From positions 4,030,001-4,094,000 of the forward strand of contig NZ_CP124750.1 of the NCBI RefSeq assembly GCF_029962605.1: 64,000 nucleotides of DNA, written 5' to 3'. The translations under genes and the position numbers were made by a program. The DNA is from Serratia sarumanii. Its GTDB lineage: Bacteria > Pseudomonadota > Gammaproteobacteria > Enterobacterales > Enterobacteriaceae. A model generated the notes under the pieces. That model was not told the origin of the DNA and made no database searches. It saw nothing but the letters and a program-made list of their open reading frames with translations. Below are positions 25,062 through 34,106 of this stretch, in pieces (position 1 is the first letter of the stretch; each line of letters starts with the position of its first letter).

Positions 25062-26441
25062 TTATTCTCCTTGCCCGGATGCGAAAGCCACGTTGCCGCC
25101 CAGCGCCAGCCAGAGTTGCATCGTGGCGTTCAGATAGCGGAATTGCAGTGCCGACAGCGAATTTTCGCTGGTCAACACCGCCTCTTGCGCATCCAGCAGC
25201 GTTTGCAGCGCAACGGAACCAGCCTGATATTGATGTCGCGCCAACGCCACGGCTTGTCGGCTCATCGCCAGATGCCACCGCTGGTTGCCGATTTGCCGCT
25301 GTGCTTCCAGGCGTTGTCGCATGGCGTTGTCCACATCGGCCAGCGCGCGGTAGACCGCATCGCGAAATTGAATCTCCGCCCGCTGCGCCTGCAACGCCGC
25401 TTTGTCGCTGGACAAGCGCATCTTGCGCCATTCGATAAACGGCAGCGTCAACGTGGCGCCCAGCGAGCGCGAAGGTTCACTGAACCACTGGCGGAAAAGT
25501 CCGCTGCCGGCATCCAACCCGGCCTCCAGGCTCAGCGCCGGATAAAAACTCAATCTTGCCGCCTCGGCACCGGCCAGCGCCGCTCTCAGACGGCGTTCTG
25601 CCGCCTGAACATCCGGCCGGCGCGCAATCACCCACGCCGGCTGACGCTGCGCGACAGCCACCTCTTCAAGCGGCAACGAACGCCGTTCGCTATAGCGCAG
25701 CAGCGGCGATCGCCCGAACAGCAGTGCCAACGAGTTACGCGCATCTTCCCGCTGCCGCTCCAGCTCATGCAGCTGATTCTCTCGCGCCAACAAGCTTTGC
25801 TCCGCCTGCAACAGCTCGAATCGTCCAACGTCGCCGGCGGTGTGACGTGCCGCCACCAGCCGCAAAGTTTCACGCGCGATCGCCAGCGCCTGTTGCTGAT
25901 GGAGGACTTGCTGATTCAAGTCTGCAATCTGCCAGTACCCGCGCGCGGTAGCACCGATCAAGGTCAACGCGGTATTGCGCCGGTCCAACTCCGAGGCGAC
26001 AGCCAGCCATTCGGCCTGTTCGCGAATGCGCGCCAGCTTGCCCCATAAATCCAGTTCATAGCTCAGAGAAAGCCCTGCACGGTAGCTTTCCTGCGGCGTA
26101 GACGCGCCCCGCAACGCTCGGGTATTGCGGCCACTCAGGCTGGCGGTGAAATCCGGCGTCAAGTTGCCCTCCGTTAATCCGGCCTCCAACATGGCCTCGC
26201 GCCACTGCAATCCGGCCAGCGCCAAATCCTGATTCGCGATCAGCACGCCATCGATCAGCGAGGAGAGTTGCGGATCATTGAAGTTTTCCCACCAGGCGAC
26301 GCCTGCCCGCAGCGAACCGGAACGCTCATCGACCACGCGCCACTGCGGCGGCAACGACGGTGGCGCCGTGGCGTCGATCGGCCGCCCTCCGCAGGCGCTC
26401 AACGACAGCATCACCAGCCCGTAAACCCAAAATCGGCTCAT
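25062..26441 (-). CDS. Outer membrane efflux lipoprotein (NodT/OprM family)
   Basis: A 459-residue TolC-like channel with a lipoprotein signal ([19 protein letters not shown], lipidated Cys17). Paired outer-membrane-efflux repeats follow: WWENFNDPQLSSLIDGVL near residue 50, [17 protein letters not shown] near 270. It should form the outer-membrane tunnel for the MacA/MacB-like proteins upstream, much as OpmQ serves PvdRT in Pseudomonas. It overlaps the macB-like gene by 4 bp (ATGA). Confidence 0.88.
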   Translation of the reverse strand: MSRFWVYGLVMLSLSACGGRPIDATAPPSLPPQWRVVDERSGSLRAGVAWWENFNDPQLSSLIDGVLIANQDLALAGLQWREAMLEAGLTEGNLTPDFTASLSGRNTRALRGASTPQESYRAGLSLSYELDLWGKLARIREQAEWLAVASELDRRNTALTLIGATARGYWQIADLNQQVLHQQQALAIARETLRLVAARHTAGDVGRFELLQAEQSLLARENQLHELERQREDARNSLALLFGRSPLLRYSERRSLPLEEVAVAQRQPAWVIARRPDVQAAERRLRAALAGAEAARLSFYPALSLEAGLDAGSGLFRQWFSEPSRSLGATLTLPFIEWRKMRLSSDKAALQAQRAEIQFRDAVYRALADVDNAMRQRLEAQRQIGNQRWHLAMSRQAVALARHQYQAGSVALQTLLDAQEAVLTSENSLSALQFRYLNATMQLWLALGGNVAFASGQGE

Positions 26442-28390
26442 TCTCGCGCCAGCGCCTCCACCGGCTGCAGGCGCGCGGCGGTGCGAGCCGGAAAGAACCC
26501 GAACCCGACACCGATCAACGCCGAAAATCCACAGGCCAGCAGCAACGGCGGCCAGGTAAAGATCATCGTCACCTGCGGCGCCAATCCGCTCAGAACCCCT
26601 TTGACCAGCGCGGCGCAGGCGATCCCCAACACGCCTCCCAGGCTGCAGATCACCACCGCCTCAATCAAAAATTGCCGCATAATGTCCTTCTCAGCGGCGC
26701 CCACCGCCAATCGAATACCGATCTCATGGGTCCGTTCCGTCACCGAGACCAGCATGATGTTCATCACCCCCACACCGCCCACCAGCAGCGAGATGGCGGC
26801 AATCGCGGTAATTAGCAGTTGCATGGAGCCTGAGGCGCGCTGAATGGATTGCGTCAGCTGATCGTCGGTAAACGTGAAGAAATCACGCCGCCCGTGTTCT
26901 ACGATCAAATGCCTGGTCGCATCCCGCCCAGCCTCTTCCAGCGTCAGTTTTTCATTCACTCGCATCACAATGGATTCCAGCGGCATATCGCCGGCGATGC
27001 GGCCGGTCAGGGAGGTATAGGGCAGCCAGGCAAGCGGTTGAGAGCCGGCGTATTGAGCGCCGCGGCGCTGCGCGACGCCGATCACCCGATAAGGCACGCC
27101 CGCGATCAGCACTACCGCGCCCAACGGATCTTGCCGGGAAGCAAACAGCGCCTGTTTCAGCAAGGGATCAATCACCGCTACCGGTGCGCGCTCACTCAGA
27201 TCCTGCGCGGTAAACAGGCCGCCGGAAAGCAGGCGAATGCCCTGCGTGCGGAAATACCCTTCGCCGACGCCCATCACGGCAAGCGGCACCTGTTTGCCTT
27301 CGCGAACGGCCAGCAGTTGGGTGCCGATCACCGGCGAAACGCTGTCGACGTAAGGCAGCGCCGCCAATAATGCGGCATCCCGCTCGCTCAGCGAGCGCGC
27401 AAGGTCGGGCCGCGGTTTCTCCCACCCGAGGCCAGGGCGAATCTCCAGCGTGCTGGTGCCAAGCTGGCTGATTTCCTTGAGAATATTACGCCGCGTGCCT
27501 TCTCCGATGGCGATTGCGGAGACCACCGCCGCAATGCCGATAATGATGCCGAGCATCGATAGCAGTGCCCGGACCCGGTGCCCCAGCAATGCCCGCCAGG
27601 CCATGCCGACGGCCTCTTTCAACGCCGCGCCCGGCGCCATGCGTTTCAGCGGCGCCGCCAGCGGTCGCTCGAACGTAGAAAGATGTCGGGAGGCTTCATG
27701 GCGACGATCCGCCACGATCTCGCCGTCGCCGATCTCAATGATCCGCCGCGCCTGTTCGGCGATCCGCCGATCGTGTGTCACGATGACGACGGTATGCCCG
27801 ATAGCGTTCAGCTCGTGCAAAATGGTCATCAACGCCTGACCGCTGGCGCTATCCAGCGCACCTGTCGGTTCGTCGGCCAAAATAATTTCCGCGCCGTTCA
27901 TCAGGGCGCGAGCAATACTGACCCGCTGCTGTTGCCCACCGGAAAGCTGCGCCGGGCGATGACCGCCGCGCTGCGCCAACCCGAGCCGGGCCAGCAAATG
28001 CGCTGCCCGCAGGCGGCGTTCGGCGGCCGGCATGGCGGTATACAACGCCGGGATCGCCACATTCTCACCGGCGGTCAGATAGGGCATCAGGTGATAGCGC
28101 TGGAAGATAAAGCCGATATGCCGGCTGCGAAGCTGCGCCAGGCGATCGGCGTCGGCTTGCCCAATAGCCACCCCGTTGATGTGCACGTCGCCCTGAGAAG
28201 GTTTGTCCAGACAGCCGATGATGTTCATCAACGTCGATTTCCCGGAACCGGAGGCGCCGACGATAGCGACCATTTCCCCCCGTTGAATGCTCAGGGAAAT
28301 GCGCTTGAGGACCGCAATTTTCTGCTCCCCCGCCTGAAACTCGCGCGAGACGTTATCCAACGCAATGATGGGAGCGGTGTTAACTGACAT
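26438..28390 (-). CDS. MacB-like ABC transporter (ATPase plus mechanotransmission permease)
   Basis: A 650-residue MacB/PvdT-type protein. The N-terminal ATPase (residues 8-235) has Walker [10 protein letters not shown], signature [15 protein letters not shown] and Walker [13 protein letters not shown]. After it comes the first transmembrane helix, a large periplasmic domain (about residues 290-520), and the FtsX-like C-terminal bundle ([20 protein letters not shown]). MacB proteins drive substrates from the periplasm through a TolC-type channel rather than crossing the inner membrane. I start at the ATG at 28390; it overlaps the adaptor gene by 11 bp. Confidence 0.92.
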   Translation of the reverse strand: MSVNTAPIIALDNVSREFQAGEQKIAVLKRISLSIQRGEMVAIVGASGSGKSTLMNIIGCLDKPSQGDVHINGVAIGQADADRLAQLRSRHIGFIFQRYHLMPYLTAGENVAIPALYTAMPAAERRLRAAHLLARLGLAQRGGHRPAQLSGGQQQRVSIARALMNGAEIILADEPTGALDSASGQALMTILHELNAIGHTVVIVTHDRRIAEQARRIIEIGDGEIVADRRHEASRHLSTFERPLAAPLKRMAPGAALKEAVGMAWRALLGHRVRALLSMLGIIIGIAAVVSAIAIGEGTRRNILKEISQLGTSTLEIRPGLGWEKPRPDLARSLSERDAALLAALPYVDSVSPVIGTQLLAVREGKQVPLAVMGVGEGYFRTQGIRLLSGGLFTAQDLSERAPVAVIDPLLKQALFASRQDPLGAVVLIAGVPYRVIGVAQRRGAQYAGSQPLAWLPYTSLTGRIAGDMPLESIVMRVNEKLTLEEAGRDATRHLIVEHGRRDFFTFTDDQLTQSIQRASGSMQLLITAIAAISLLVGGVGVMNIMLVSVTERTHEIGIRLAVGAAEKDIMRQFLIEAVVICSLGGVLGIACAALVKGVLSGLAPQVTMIFTWPPLLLACGFSALIGVGFGFFPARTAARLQPVEALARE

Positions 28391-29570
28391 CAGCGCCCTC
28401 CTCCACATCAGGCTGTTGCTCCAGCAGCACCTGCTCTCCTGCGTTCAGCCCTTCCAACACTTCGGCATAGCGGCGATCGCGGGTACCGATACGCACGCGG
28501 CGCACCACCGTTTGCCCGCCTTCCAGCACCTTGACCTGATAGCTTCCTTCATCCAATGCCGCGCCCAGCGCAGCCATCGGTACCCGCACCACCCCCTGTG
28601 CGCGTTCGGTCATGATGAATACCTGCGCCGTCATCGAGGTGCGCAATCGACGCTCGCCGTTGGCGACGGCAAACACGCCGTTGTAATACACCGCCGCCGT
28701 TTGCTGGCTTGAATTCCTGCCCAGCGGGTCGGTTTCCAGCGCCTCCGCCGGCGCCTGCTGTATCGCGCCCATCGCTCCCTCATATCGGCGGCGGGGATCG
28801 GCGGCGACGTAAAACCACAGCGGCTGCCCCGTCTTCACCTGCAAGATGTCATTTTCCGATATGCGGGTGTGCACCATCATCGTATCCACGTCTGCCATCA
28901 CCAAAATGGTCGGCGCGCTTTGCGACGAGACGATGGTTTGCCCTTCCTGGGTGACGATGCCCAGCACCTCGCCGTCGATAGGGGCGGTAATACGGGTAAA
29001 AGCCAGATTGGCCCTGGCGGTTTCCTGCGCCACTTCGGCCTGGACGATCTGCGACTCGTTCACTTTCAACTGCGCCAGTTGCGCGTCGTGCTGCGCCTGC
29101 GCTTTTTCCAAATCGCTGGCCACGCCGGCGCGGTCTCGCGCCAGCGCTCTTTGCCGCTTCAGCTCCAGCTGGTACTGCTTCAGCTGTGCCTGGCTCGCCA
29201 GTTTCTGCGCCTGTGCGCTGCGTAATTCAGCCTGTGACTTGCGCAGTTCGTTAAGCTGCAGCGTCGGATCGATCTCAGCCAACAGCTGCCCCTGGATCAC
29301 CCTGTCACCCTGTTTGACATACAGTTTTTTCAACTGCCCGTTGACCTGCGCGCCCACGTTCACCTGCCGAAGCGGTTTCAGAATCCCGGTCGCCAACACG
29401 CTTTTTTCGATGTCCCCGCGCTCGACGCGCGCCGTTTGCGGTGGTTGCGTGTCAGGGGGCCGATTCAGCAACGACAGCCCGCCAAGCAACGCCGCCAAAA
29501 CGACCATCGCCAACGCCACTCGCCGCCAGCGTCTCTTTCCGGGCACCTCACTCCACCTCTGCACAATCAT
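28380..29570 (-). CDS. MacA/HlyD-like periplasmic adaptor
   Basis: A 396-residue membrane fusion protein. One N-terminal transmembrane helix (VALAMVVLAALLGGLSLL) is followed by a lipoyl half (VERGDIEKSVLATGILKPL, QVNVGAQVNGQLKKLYVKQG), a coiled-coil hairpin (residues 100-185) and a beta-barrel domain. It links the MacB-like pump to the outer-membrane channel and may also dock the C39 exporter. The start overlaps the exporter gene by 23 bp; an alternative GTG at 29546, after GGTGGAG, is equally plausible. Confidence 0.88.
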   Translation of the reverse strand: MIVQRWSEVPGKRRWRRVALAMVVLAALLGGLSLLNRPPDTQPPQTARVERGDIEKSVLATGILKPLRQVNVGAQVNGQLKKLYVKQGDRVIQGQLLAEIDPTLQLNELRKSQAELRSAQAQKLASQAQLKQYQLELKRQRALARDRAGVASDLEKAQAQHDAQLAQLKVNESQIVQAEVAQETARANLAFTRITAPIDGEVLGIVTQEGQTIVSSQSAPTILVMADVDTMMVHTRISENDILQVKTGQPLWFYVAADPRRRYEGAMGAIQQAPAEALETDPLGRNSSQQTAAVYYNGVFAVANGERRLRTSMTAQVFIMTERAQGVVRVPMAALGAALDEGSYQVKVLEGGQTVVRRVRIGTRDRRYAEVLEGLNAGEQVLLEQQPDVEEGADVS

Positions 29571-31671
29571 TCATCCTGGCGTCGTCGGTGGATTCAGGCA
29601 CCAGCCGCCCCTGCGACATGCGCAAGACCCGATCGAATAACGGCAACAACCGCGGATTATGGGTGACCGTCACCAGGGTTTTACGGTTTTCACGGCAATG
29701 CGCCACCAGAGCCGACATCACCGCCGCCGCGGTCTTTTCATCCAGATTCGCCGTCGGTTCGTCCAGCACCAACACCGGGCAACGGCTGTACATGGCGCGC
29801 GCCAGCAACAGACGCTGCCGCTGCCCCAGAGACAGCCCGGCATGGCTCTCCCGCACCAGGGCATTCACGCCCCCCGGCAGCTGCGCCACCGCGTCCGTCA
29901 GCCCCAAACTGCACAACGCCTGTTCCACCTGCCGTTGCTGGCCCGGCGCCGACGGCGCGAACAGCGTGATGTTCTGCAACACCGAGGCGTTGAACAGAAT
30001 GTCCTCCTGGCTTTGCAGGAAGAACAGCCGCTGCGCGGCGGCACTTGCCAGTACGCGCCCATCCAGCGTCAGCTCCCCCTGCTGCGGCGTCAGCAGGCAG
30101 GCGAGCACCTTCAGCAACGTGCTCTTGCCCGCGCCGGAACCGCCGCAAATGGCGATGCACTCGCCACGCTCCAGCGTCAGCGACAAATCGCGCAACACCG
30201 GTTGACCGGCGTCGTAAGCGAAGGCCACACTCCGATACGCCAACCGCGCGTCAAAATGGCTCACGCTTTCGTCCGCAGACTGGGCCCGAGCGGATACCGC
30301 AGGAAACAGATCCCGCGCGCGTTCATCGATGACGTGCAGCTGGTTTTTCTGCAAAACGGCAAAAAAGATCTTGCTGCTGTACGAAGTAAAGATTTCGCGC
30401 AAAAAGCTGTAGGCGAAGAATGCCCCCAGACTGAGCTCGCCCTCCTTGAGCAGCGGCAACGCCAGCAGCATGAACAACACCATCTCCAGACTGCCGATCA
30501 GCTGGTAAATGCTGCCTTTTATCTGTTCATAGATCTTTTGCTGCTGCAGGCAGTTGAACAGCGAGCGGGCATGTTCGGCGAACCCTTCCTGCCGCTGGCC
30601 AGCCAGGCCGGCGGACTTGATAGTCGAAAACCCCTGGATGGTTTCCAGGATGAAGTCATTTTGCACCGCGCCTCGCACCTGCAGCTGCTGGGTGTAATGC
30701 CGATCGCGGTAGATGGCCCACACGCTGACCGCCCCCATCAGCAGCACGCCGACAACCGGCACCAGCGCCAGCATCGGGCTCAGGTAGCACATCACCGCCA
30801 GCGCGATGGCGCCGATGATCCAGTCGGTGCGCAGGCCGTTGTCCAGTTCGATTTTCTGGCCGGCGGCCATCTGCCAACTGGTGAAACGGCTGAAGATCTC
30901 GCCGGGGGCGCGCTTGCTGAAGAAATTGAGCGAGTTTTCCAGCAGGCGAGAAAACCCGGCGGCGCCGTGCAACAACACGAAATTTTTGATGAAGCGTTCG
31001 GTAAAGGTGCGTGCAATCAGCGCCAACGCCGTGGACGCCACGAACGCCAGCAGATAGTAGGCGTAAGGGAATGCGACCTCGCCGGCCATGGCGAACACCT
31101 GATTGATCGCGCTGGCGACCATCATCGGCATGATGAACAGCGTCAGCGAGATAAAAAACGTCATCGCCGCCAGGCGATAAATGCCGGCGATGCCGGCGGT
31201 ATCCTTCAGGCTTAAGCTGGCGAAAGCGCGCCGGCGGCCGCTGCGCGGGGCCGGTGCCCCAGCCGGTATATCATCGCGATCCAGCACCAACGCATAACCG
31301 CTGATTTCCGCTTTCAGGGCAGCGTACGGCAGCAGTTGCTGCCCCAATGCCGGATTCATTACGCATACGTACCCCCCTTGGCGATACGCCAGCAACACAT
31401 AGTGGCCCGCGCCGTAATGCAAAATGGCCGGTAACGGCAGCGCCGCCAGATCCTGATGCTCAAATGCCACCGGATAAGCCGGTAGCGCCAGCTCTCCCAA
31501 AATGGCGCACAGCGTCGCCAGCGAAGTGCCGTGCTGCGAAGCGGGATAACGCTCCCGCAGCTCCGTCAACGGTGCGCGAATGCCCTGAGTTTCCGCCAGC
31601 ATGGCGATGCAGGCCAGCCCGCACTCATTGATTTCGCTCTGCAAGACCGGCGTAGGAAGGGTGTTTTCCAT
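29548..31671 (-). CDS. Peptidase-containing ABC exporter (C39 family) for double-glycine peptide
   Basis: A 707-residue PCAT. Residues 1-130 are a C39 protease: QSEINECG with Gln11 and Cys17, GHYVLL with His90, and VMNPA where the usual Asp is Asn106 at the correct 16-residue spacing. Residues 165-450 are the exporter domain and 480-700 the ATPase, with Walker A GGSGAGKST, signature LSLGQRQRLLLARA and Walker B VLVLDEPTANLD. The family removes leaders after a GG motif while exporting the peptide. It is the expected partner of the precursor at 33476. Confidence 0.93.
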   Translation of the reverse strand: MENTLPTPVLQSEINECGLACIAMLAETQGIRAPLTELRERYPASQHGTSLATLCAILGELALPAYPVAFEHQDLAALPLPAILHYGAGHYVLLAYRQGGYVCVMNPALGQQLLPYAALKAEISGYALVLDRDDIPAGAPAPRSGRRRAFASLSLKDTAGIAGIYRLAAMTFFISLTLFIMPMMVASAINQVFAMAGEVAFPYAYYLLAFVASTALALIARTFTERFIKNFVLLHGAAGFSRLLENSLNFFSKRAPGEIFSRFTSWQMAAGQKIELDNGLRTDWIIGAIALAVMCYLSPMLALVPVVGVLLMGAVSVWAIYRDRHYTQQLQVRGAVQNDFILETIQGFSTIKSAGLAGQRQEGFAEHARSLFNCLQQQKIYEQIKGSIYQLIGSLEMVLFMLLALPLLKEGELSLGAFFAYSFLREIFTSYSSKIFFAVLQKNQLHVIDERARDLFPAVSARAQSADESVSHFDARLAYRSVAFAYDAGQPVLRDLSLTLERGECIAICGGSGAGKSTLLKVLACLLTPQQGELTLDGRVLASAAAQRLFFLQSQEDILFNASVLQNITLFAPSAPGQQRQVEQALCSLGLTDAVAQLPGGVNALVRESHAGLSLGQRQRLLLARAMYSRCPVLVLDEPTANLDEKTAAAVMSALVAHCRENRKTLVTVTHNPRLLPLFDRVLRMSQGRLVPESTDDARMNDCAEVE

Positions 31672-31690
31672 ACGTAGTGATATCCCTGAC

Positions 31691-32635
31691 TTATTCGTTG
31701 ATGAAAAATAGAGAGTGCGAATGCCATAACAACCAATCATCCGCATGCCGCCGGAGGGTGCGCTCGACGATCGCCGGCATGGCGCGGCCGACCCGGTCTG
31801 CAGCGACCGGCTCTTCGATGTGAATGCGGATGCCGCGATCGAAATAAAGCGAATAGAACACCACCTGAGCCCGTAGCGCCCGGGACAGCCGAACGAGGCC
31901 GCTGTGCAAATGCGCCGGCCGGCCGAACAGATGGCAGGCCAATTTAGCCGCCACATCCTGATTGCTGTGCAGGGTGTAATCCGGCGTGATATCGGGGAAG
32001 AGGATGATGTTGCGCCGATGTTCCGCCGCTTCCAGCATCGCCTGCGACAAGGTGCCGGCGATGTGCCGCGGATCGTCGTGAATCGAGCAATAGTCGAGCC
32101 GCTGCCGCCATTCGTCTTCCGGCGATCGCCGCGCAAACGCCTGCGCATCGCCGGAAACGATCACCGTGGCCCGCCCGGGATAAACGCCCGCGCCGACCAG
32201 CGTCGCCAACACGTCGGAGACCGTATGCATCGGCGCCAGCAGCACCGGCACGCCCGCGCGATGCAGCGGTTCCACGACCTGATCAAGCTGTGCGGAACAG
32301 TGCGCCAAATGGCTCATCAACGCCGCATTGCGGGCAGAGACCGCCGCCATGTCCAGCCACTGCCGCCGCTGCATCAGCCAGGCGAAGTCCAGCTTGCCTT
32401 CACCCAACAGGCTTTGGCGGTTCGCCAGCGCTACCGCATGCCGGTGGCGAAAGCGGCGCTGCGGCCTGCTTCCCCTCAACCGCCGGCGCACCGCCAGCCA
32501 CAGGCGATAGTCCACGCGCCGCAGCAGGGCACACGTCAGGCGGTTGCCCATCCCGGCACCGGCAGCCGATAAGCGGGCCATCGCGTCCAGGCCGTTGCGC
32601 CAGGCCAAATATCCCCGAACCGCGAGCAGGCGCAT
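31691..32635 (-). CDS. LpxL/HtrB-like acyltransferase
   Basis: A 314-residue protein that fits the LpxL/HtrB fold by pattern: APMHTVSDVLATL in place of the HX4(D/E) box, IILFPDITPDYTLHSN, GRPAHLHSGLVRLSRALRAQ (the GVPATTTTGTLMLAR region of LpxL) and DDWLLWHSH near the end. The catalytic box is atypical (HX3D). The family moves acyl chains from acyl-ACP, which suits the carrier protein and ketosynthase genes of this operon. The N-terminus is basic without an obvious signal. It overlaps the DsbA-like gene by one base (TGATG). Acceptor unknown; the exported peptide is a candidate. Confidence 0.72.
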   Translation of the reverse strand: MRLLAVRGYLAWRNGLDAMARLSAAGAGMGNRLTCALLRRVDYRLWLAVRRRLRGSRPQRRFRHRHAVALANRQSLLGEGKLDFAWLMQRRQWLDMAAVSARNAALMSHLAHCSAQLDQVVEPLHRAGVPVLLAPMHTVSDVLATLVGAGVYPGRATVIVSGDAQAFARRSPEDEWRQRLDYCSIHDDPRHIAGTLSQAMLEAAEHRRNIILFPDITPDYTLHSNQDVAAKLACHLFGRPAHLHSGLVRLSRALRAQVVFYSLYFDRGIRIHIEEPVAADRVGRAMPAIVERTLRRHADDWLLWHSHSLFFINE

Positions 32636-33300
32636 CAGGGGGCCAGCGGTTTATCGTGTTGCAACAGCGACAGCAGCTGCCGGCTGAAAGCGGAAAACTC
32701 GCGATCTTGCAGCGCCAGCCATTTGCGATTGACGATAAAACTGGGGGTCGCGTTGATCTGGTAATAGCGGCTTACCGCCGTCATATGCGCCAACAACGCC
32801 TTGACCCGCTCTGACTCTCTGGCCTGCCGATAGGCAGCCTCATCGATACCGTTGGCCGTCAGCCAGGCGCTGAGCTGCTTGTCGTCCGCCAGGTTGAGGT
32901 TTTCTTTGATAATGGCGCGATAAGCGGCGGGGCGATGCTGTGCTTCGATCCCCATGATCGTCAGCGTGGCGAACAGGGGCGCAAAGGCCGCCATGCCGGC
33001 TTGACTGTCGTCGCTGAGGTGCAAGCGCACCAATTTGGCGCCCGCCGGCAAACGTTTTTCCAGCTCTGCCACGCCGCTTTCGTTGACTTCACAATAGTGG
33101 CAGGCGTAAGAGAAGACTTCGACAATGGTATTATCGTCTTGCAACGGGCTTTGTTCGATTTTTTCCGGGGCGATAAAACTCAGGCTTTCCGCCTCCGCCG
33201 GTTGCATGACGTAATGTTGAAAATAAAATGCGGTCAAAAAAGAAGAGGCAAAAATAATAACGAGCGTGTAGCCGATAAAAAGCAAGGGACGTTTATACAT
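32635..33300 (-). CDS. Membrane-anchored DsbA-like thiol oxidoreductase
   Basis: A 221-residue protein with an N-terminal membrane anchor (residues 5-28) and a periplasmic thioredoxin-fold domain. The active site is CHYC (Cys67-Cys70), preceded by VEVFSYA, and the cis-proline loop is ATPSFIVN near residue 188. It probably forms or proofreads disulfides in the four-cysteine peptide encoded just upstream. The 175-bp gap to the precursor gene contains a hairpin. Confidence 0.87.
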   Translation of the reverse strand: MYKRPLLFIGYTLVIIFASSFLTAFYFQHYVMQPAEAESLSFIAPEKIEQSPLQDDNTIVEVFSYACHYCEVNESGVAELEKRLPAGAKLVRLHLSDDSQAGMAAFAPLFATLTIMGIEAQHRPAAYRAIIKENLNLADDKQLSAWLTANGIDEAAYRQARESERVKALLAHMTAVSRYYQINATPSFIVNRKWLALQDREFSAFSRQLLSLLQHDKPLAP

Positions 33301-33410
33301 AACGGACGCATCCTGCGCATATATTAATATTCACCCGGCAGAGTGAATACATGAAAAAGAGTTAATGCCGTAAATAATGAGAACGTAAGACGACTTTTTC
33401 GCCGGTATCA

Positions 33411-33437
33411 GGCGGGACAGCGCGAACGCTGCCCGCC
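33411..33437 (-). other. Stem-loop between precursor gene and export operon
   Basis: GGCGGG-A-CAGCG, loop CGAA, CGCTG-CCCGCC: an 11-bp stem with one bulged A, with TTCG as loop on the minus (transcript) strand. No T tract follows, so it may be an mRNA-protecting or processing hairpin that keeps precursor transcript above that of the transporter genes. Confidence 0.5.
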
Positions 33438-33475
33438 TGCCCACCGCTAATCTAAATGCAGGGGGTCAACCCGCA

Positions 33476-33679
33476 TCAGCTTGGCGTGGTTGGGTTAGAC
33501 GGGCAGCTTGCTACCGGCGCCGGGTAATAAGACTTCTGTACGCCACCGAATTTGTTCGCACAGGTTTTCACCAACTGGCAGGTGCGGTTGTTGCCGCTGC
33601 CCACCCAGGCAAATTCCTTGGTACAAACAAAAGTACCGCCGACGATGTTTTCCGCTTCTGACAGATTGATTTTTTTCAT
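33476..33679 (-). CDS. Double-glycine leader peptide precursor with four cysteines (microcin-like)
   Basis: A 67-residue precursor. The leader MKKINLSEAENIVGG (15 residues) ends in Gly-Gly and has the acidic/hydrophobic pattern read by C39 proteases. The predicted mature peptide has 52 residues with Cys19, 34, 40 and 59 of the precursor, enough for two disulfides, and a Pro/Ser/Thr-rich tail (PSNPTTPS). I chose the ATG at 33679, preceded by AAGGAT; the frame opens 36 bp earlier. It resembles, from memory, the DUF4762 small proteins of Serratia and relatives. Toxin, signal or other role is unknown, and no separate immunity gene is evident. Confidence 0.8.
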   Translation of the reverse strand: MKKINLSEAENIVGGTFVCTKEFAWVGSGNNRTCQLVKTCANKFGGVQKSYYPAPVASCPSNPTTPS

Positions 33680-34106
33680 TACAATATCCTTATTTATATT
33701 AAAACATAAACACACTACCCATTACCCTATCGGCAGACAGAGCAATCCTTCAATACGTTTCAAAACTATTTAACCAATAACAATGAGAGCGCTTCGGGAA
33801 AAAGCATAGCCATCCCAAACGAGCAGATCAATACAATTATTTACACTGCAAGTTAAAGTTAATCGAATAAGTAACCCTCGATTACGGGACTATTCCAATT
33901 TAAATAAGACTAAAAACAAGAAAAGTAGACTAAAACCGGTTACAGCAAGAAAAATAAAAAAGGATAATTCTCAGTAAAATGAAAAAACAAATAAGAAAAA
34001 TTCAGATCCGACCAGTTGGTGGCGACGTGCGACACGCTGAAAAGATTGCTTCCTGCCGCGCCGGATTTACACTGGGACAAAAGGACTCTCACTCTACAGG
34101 ATGCCC
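33680..34106. other. AT-rich promoter region between precursor gene and LysR gene
   Basis: About 425 bp, strikingly AT-rich compared with its flanks. It must contain the precursor promoter (minus strand) and the lysR promoter (plus strand). No -35/-10 pair convincing enough to call was found. A 53-codon plus-strand frame at 33979 has no ribosome-binding site. Confidence 0.5.
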
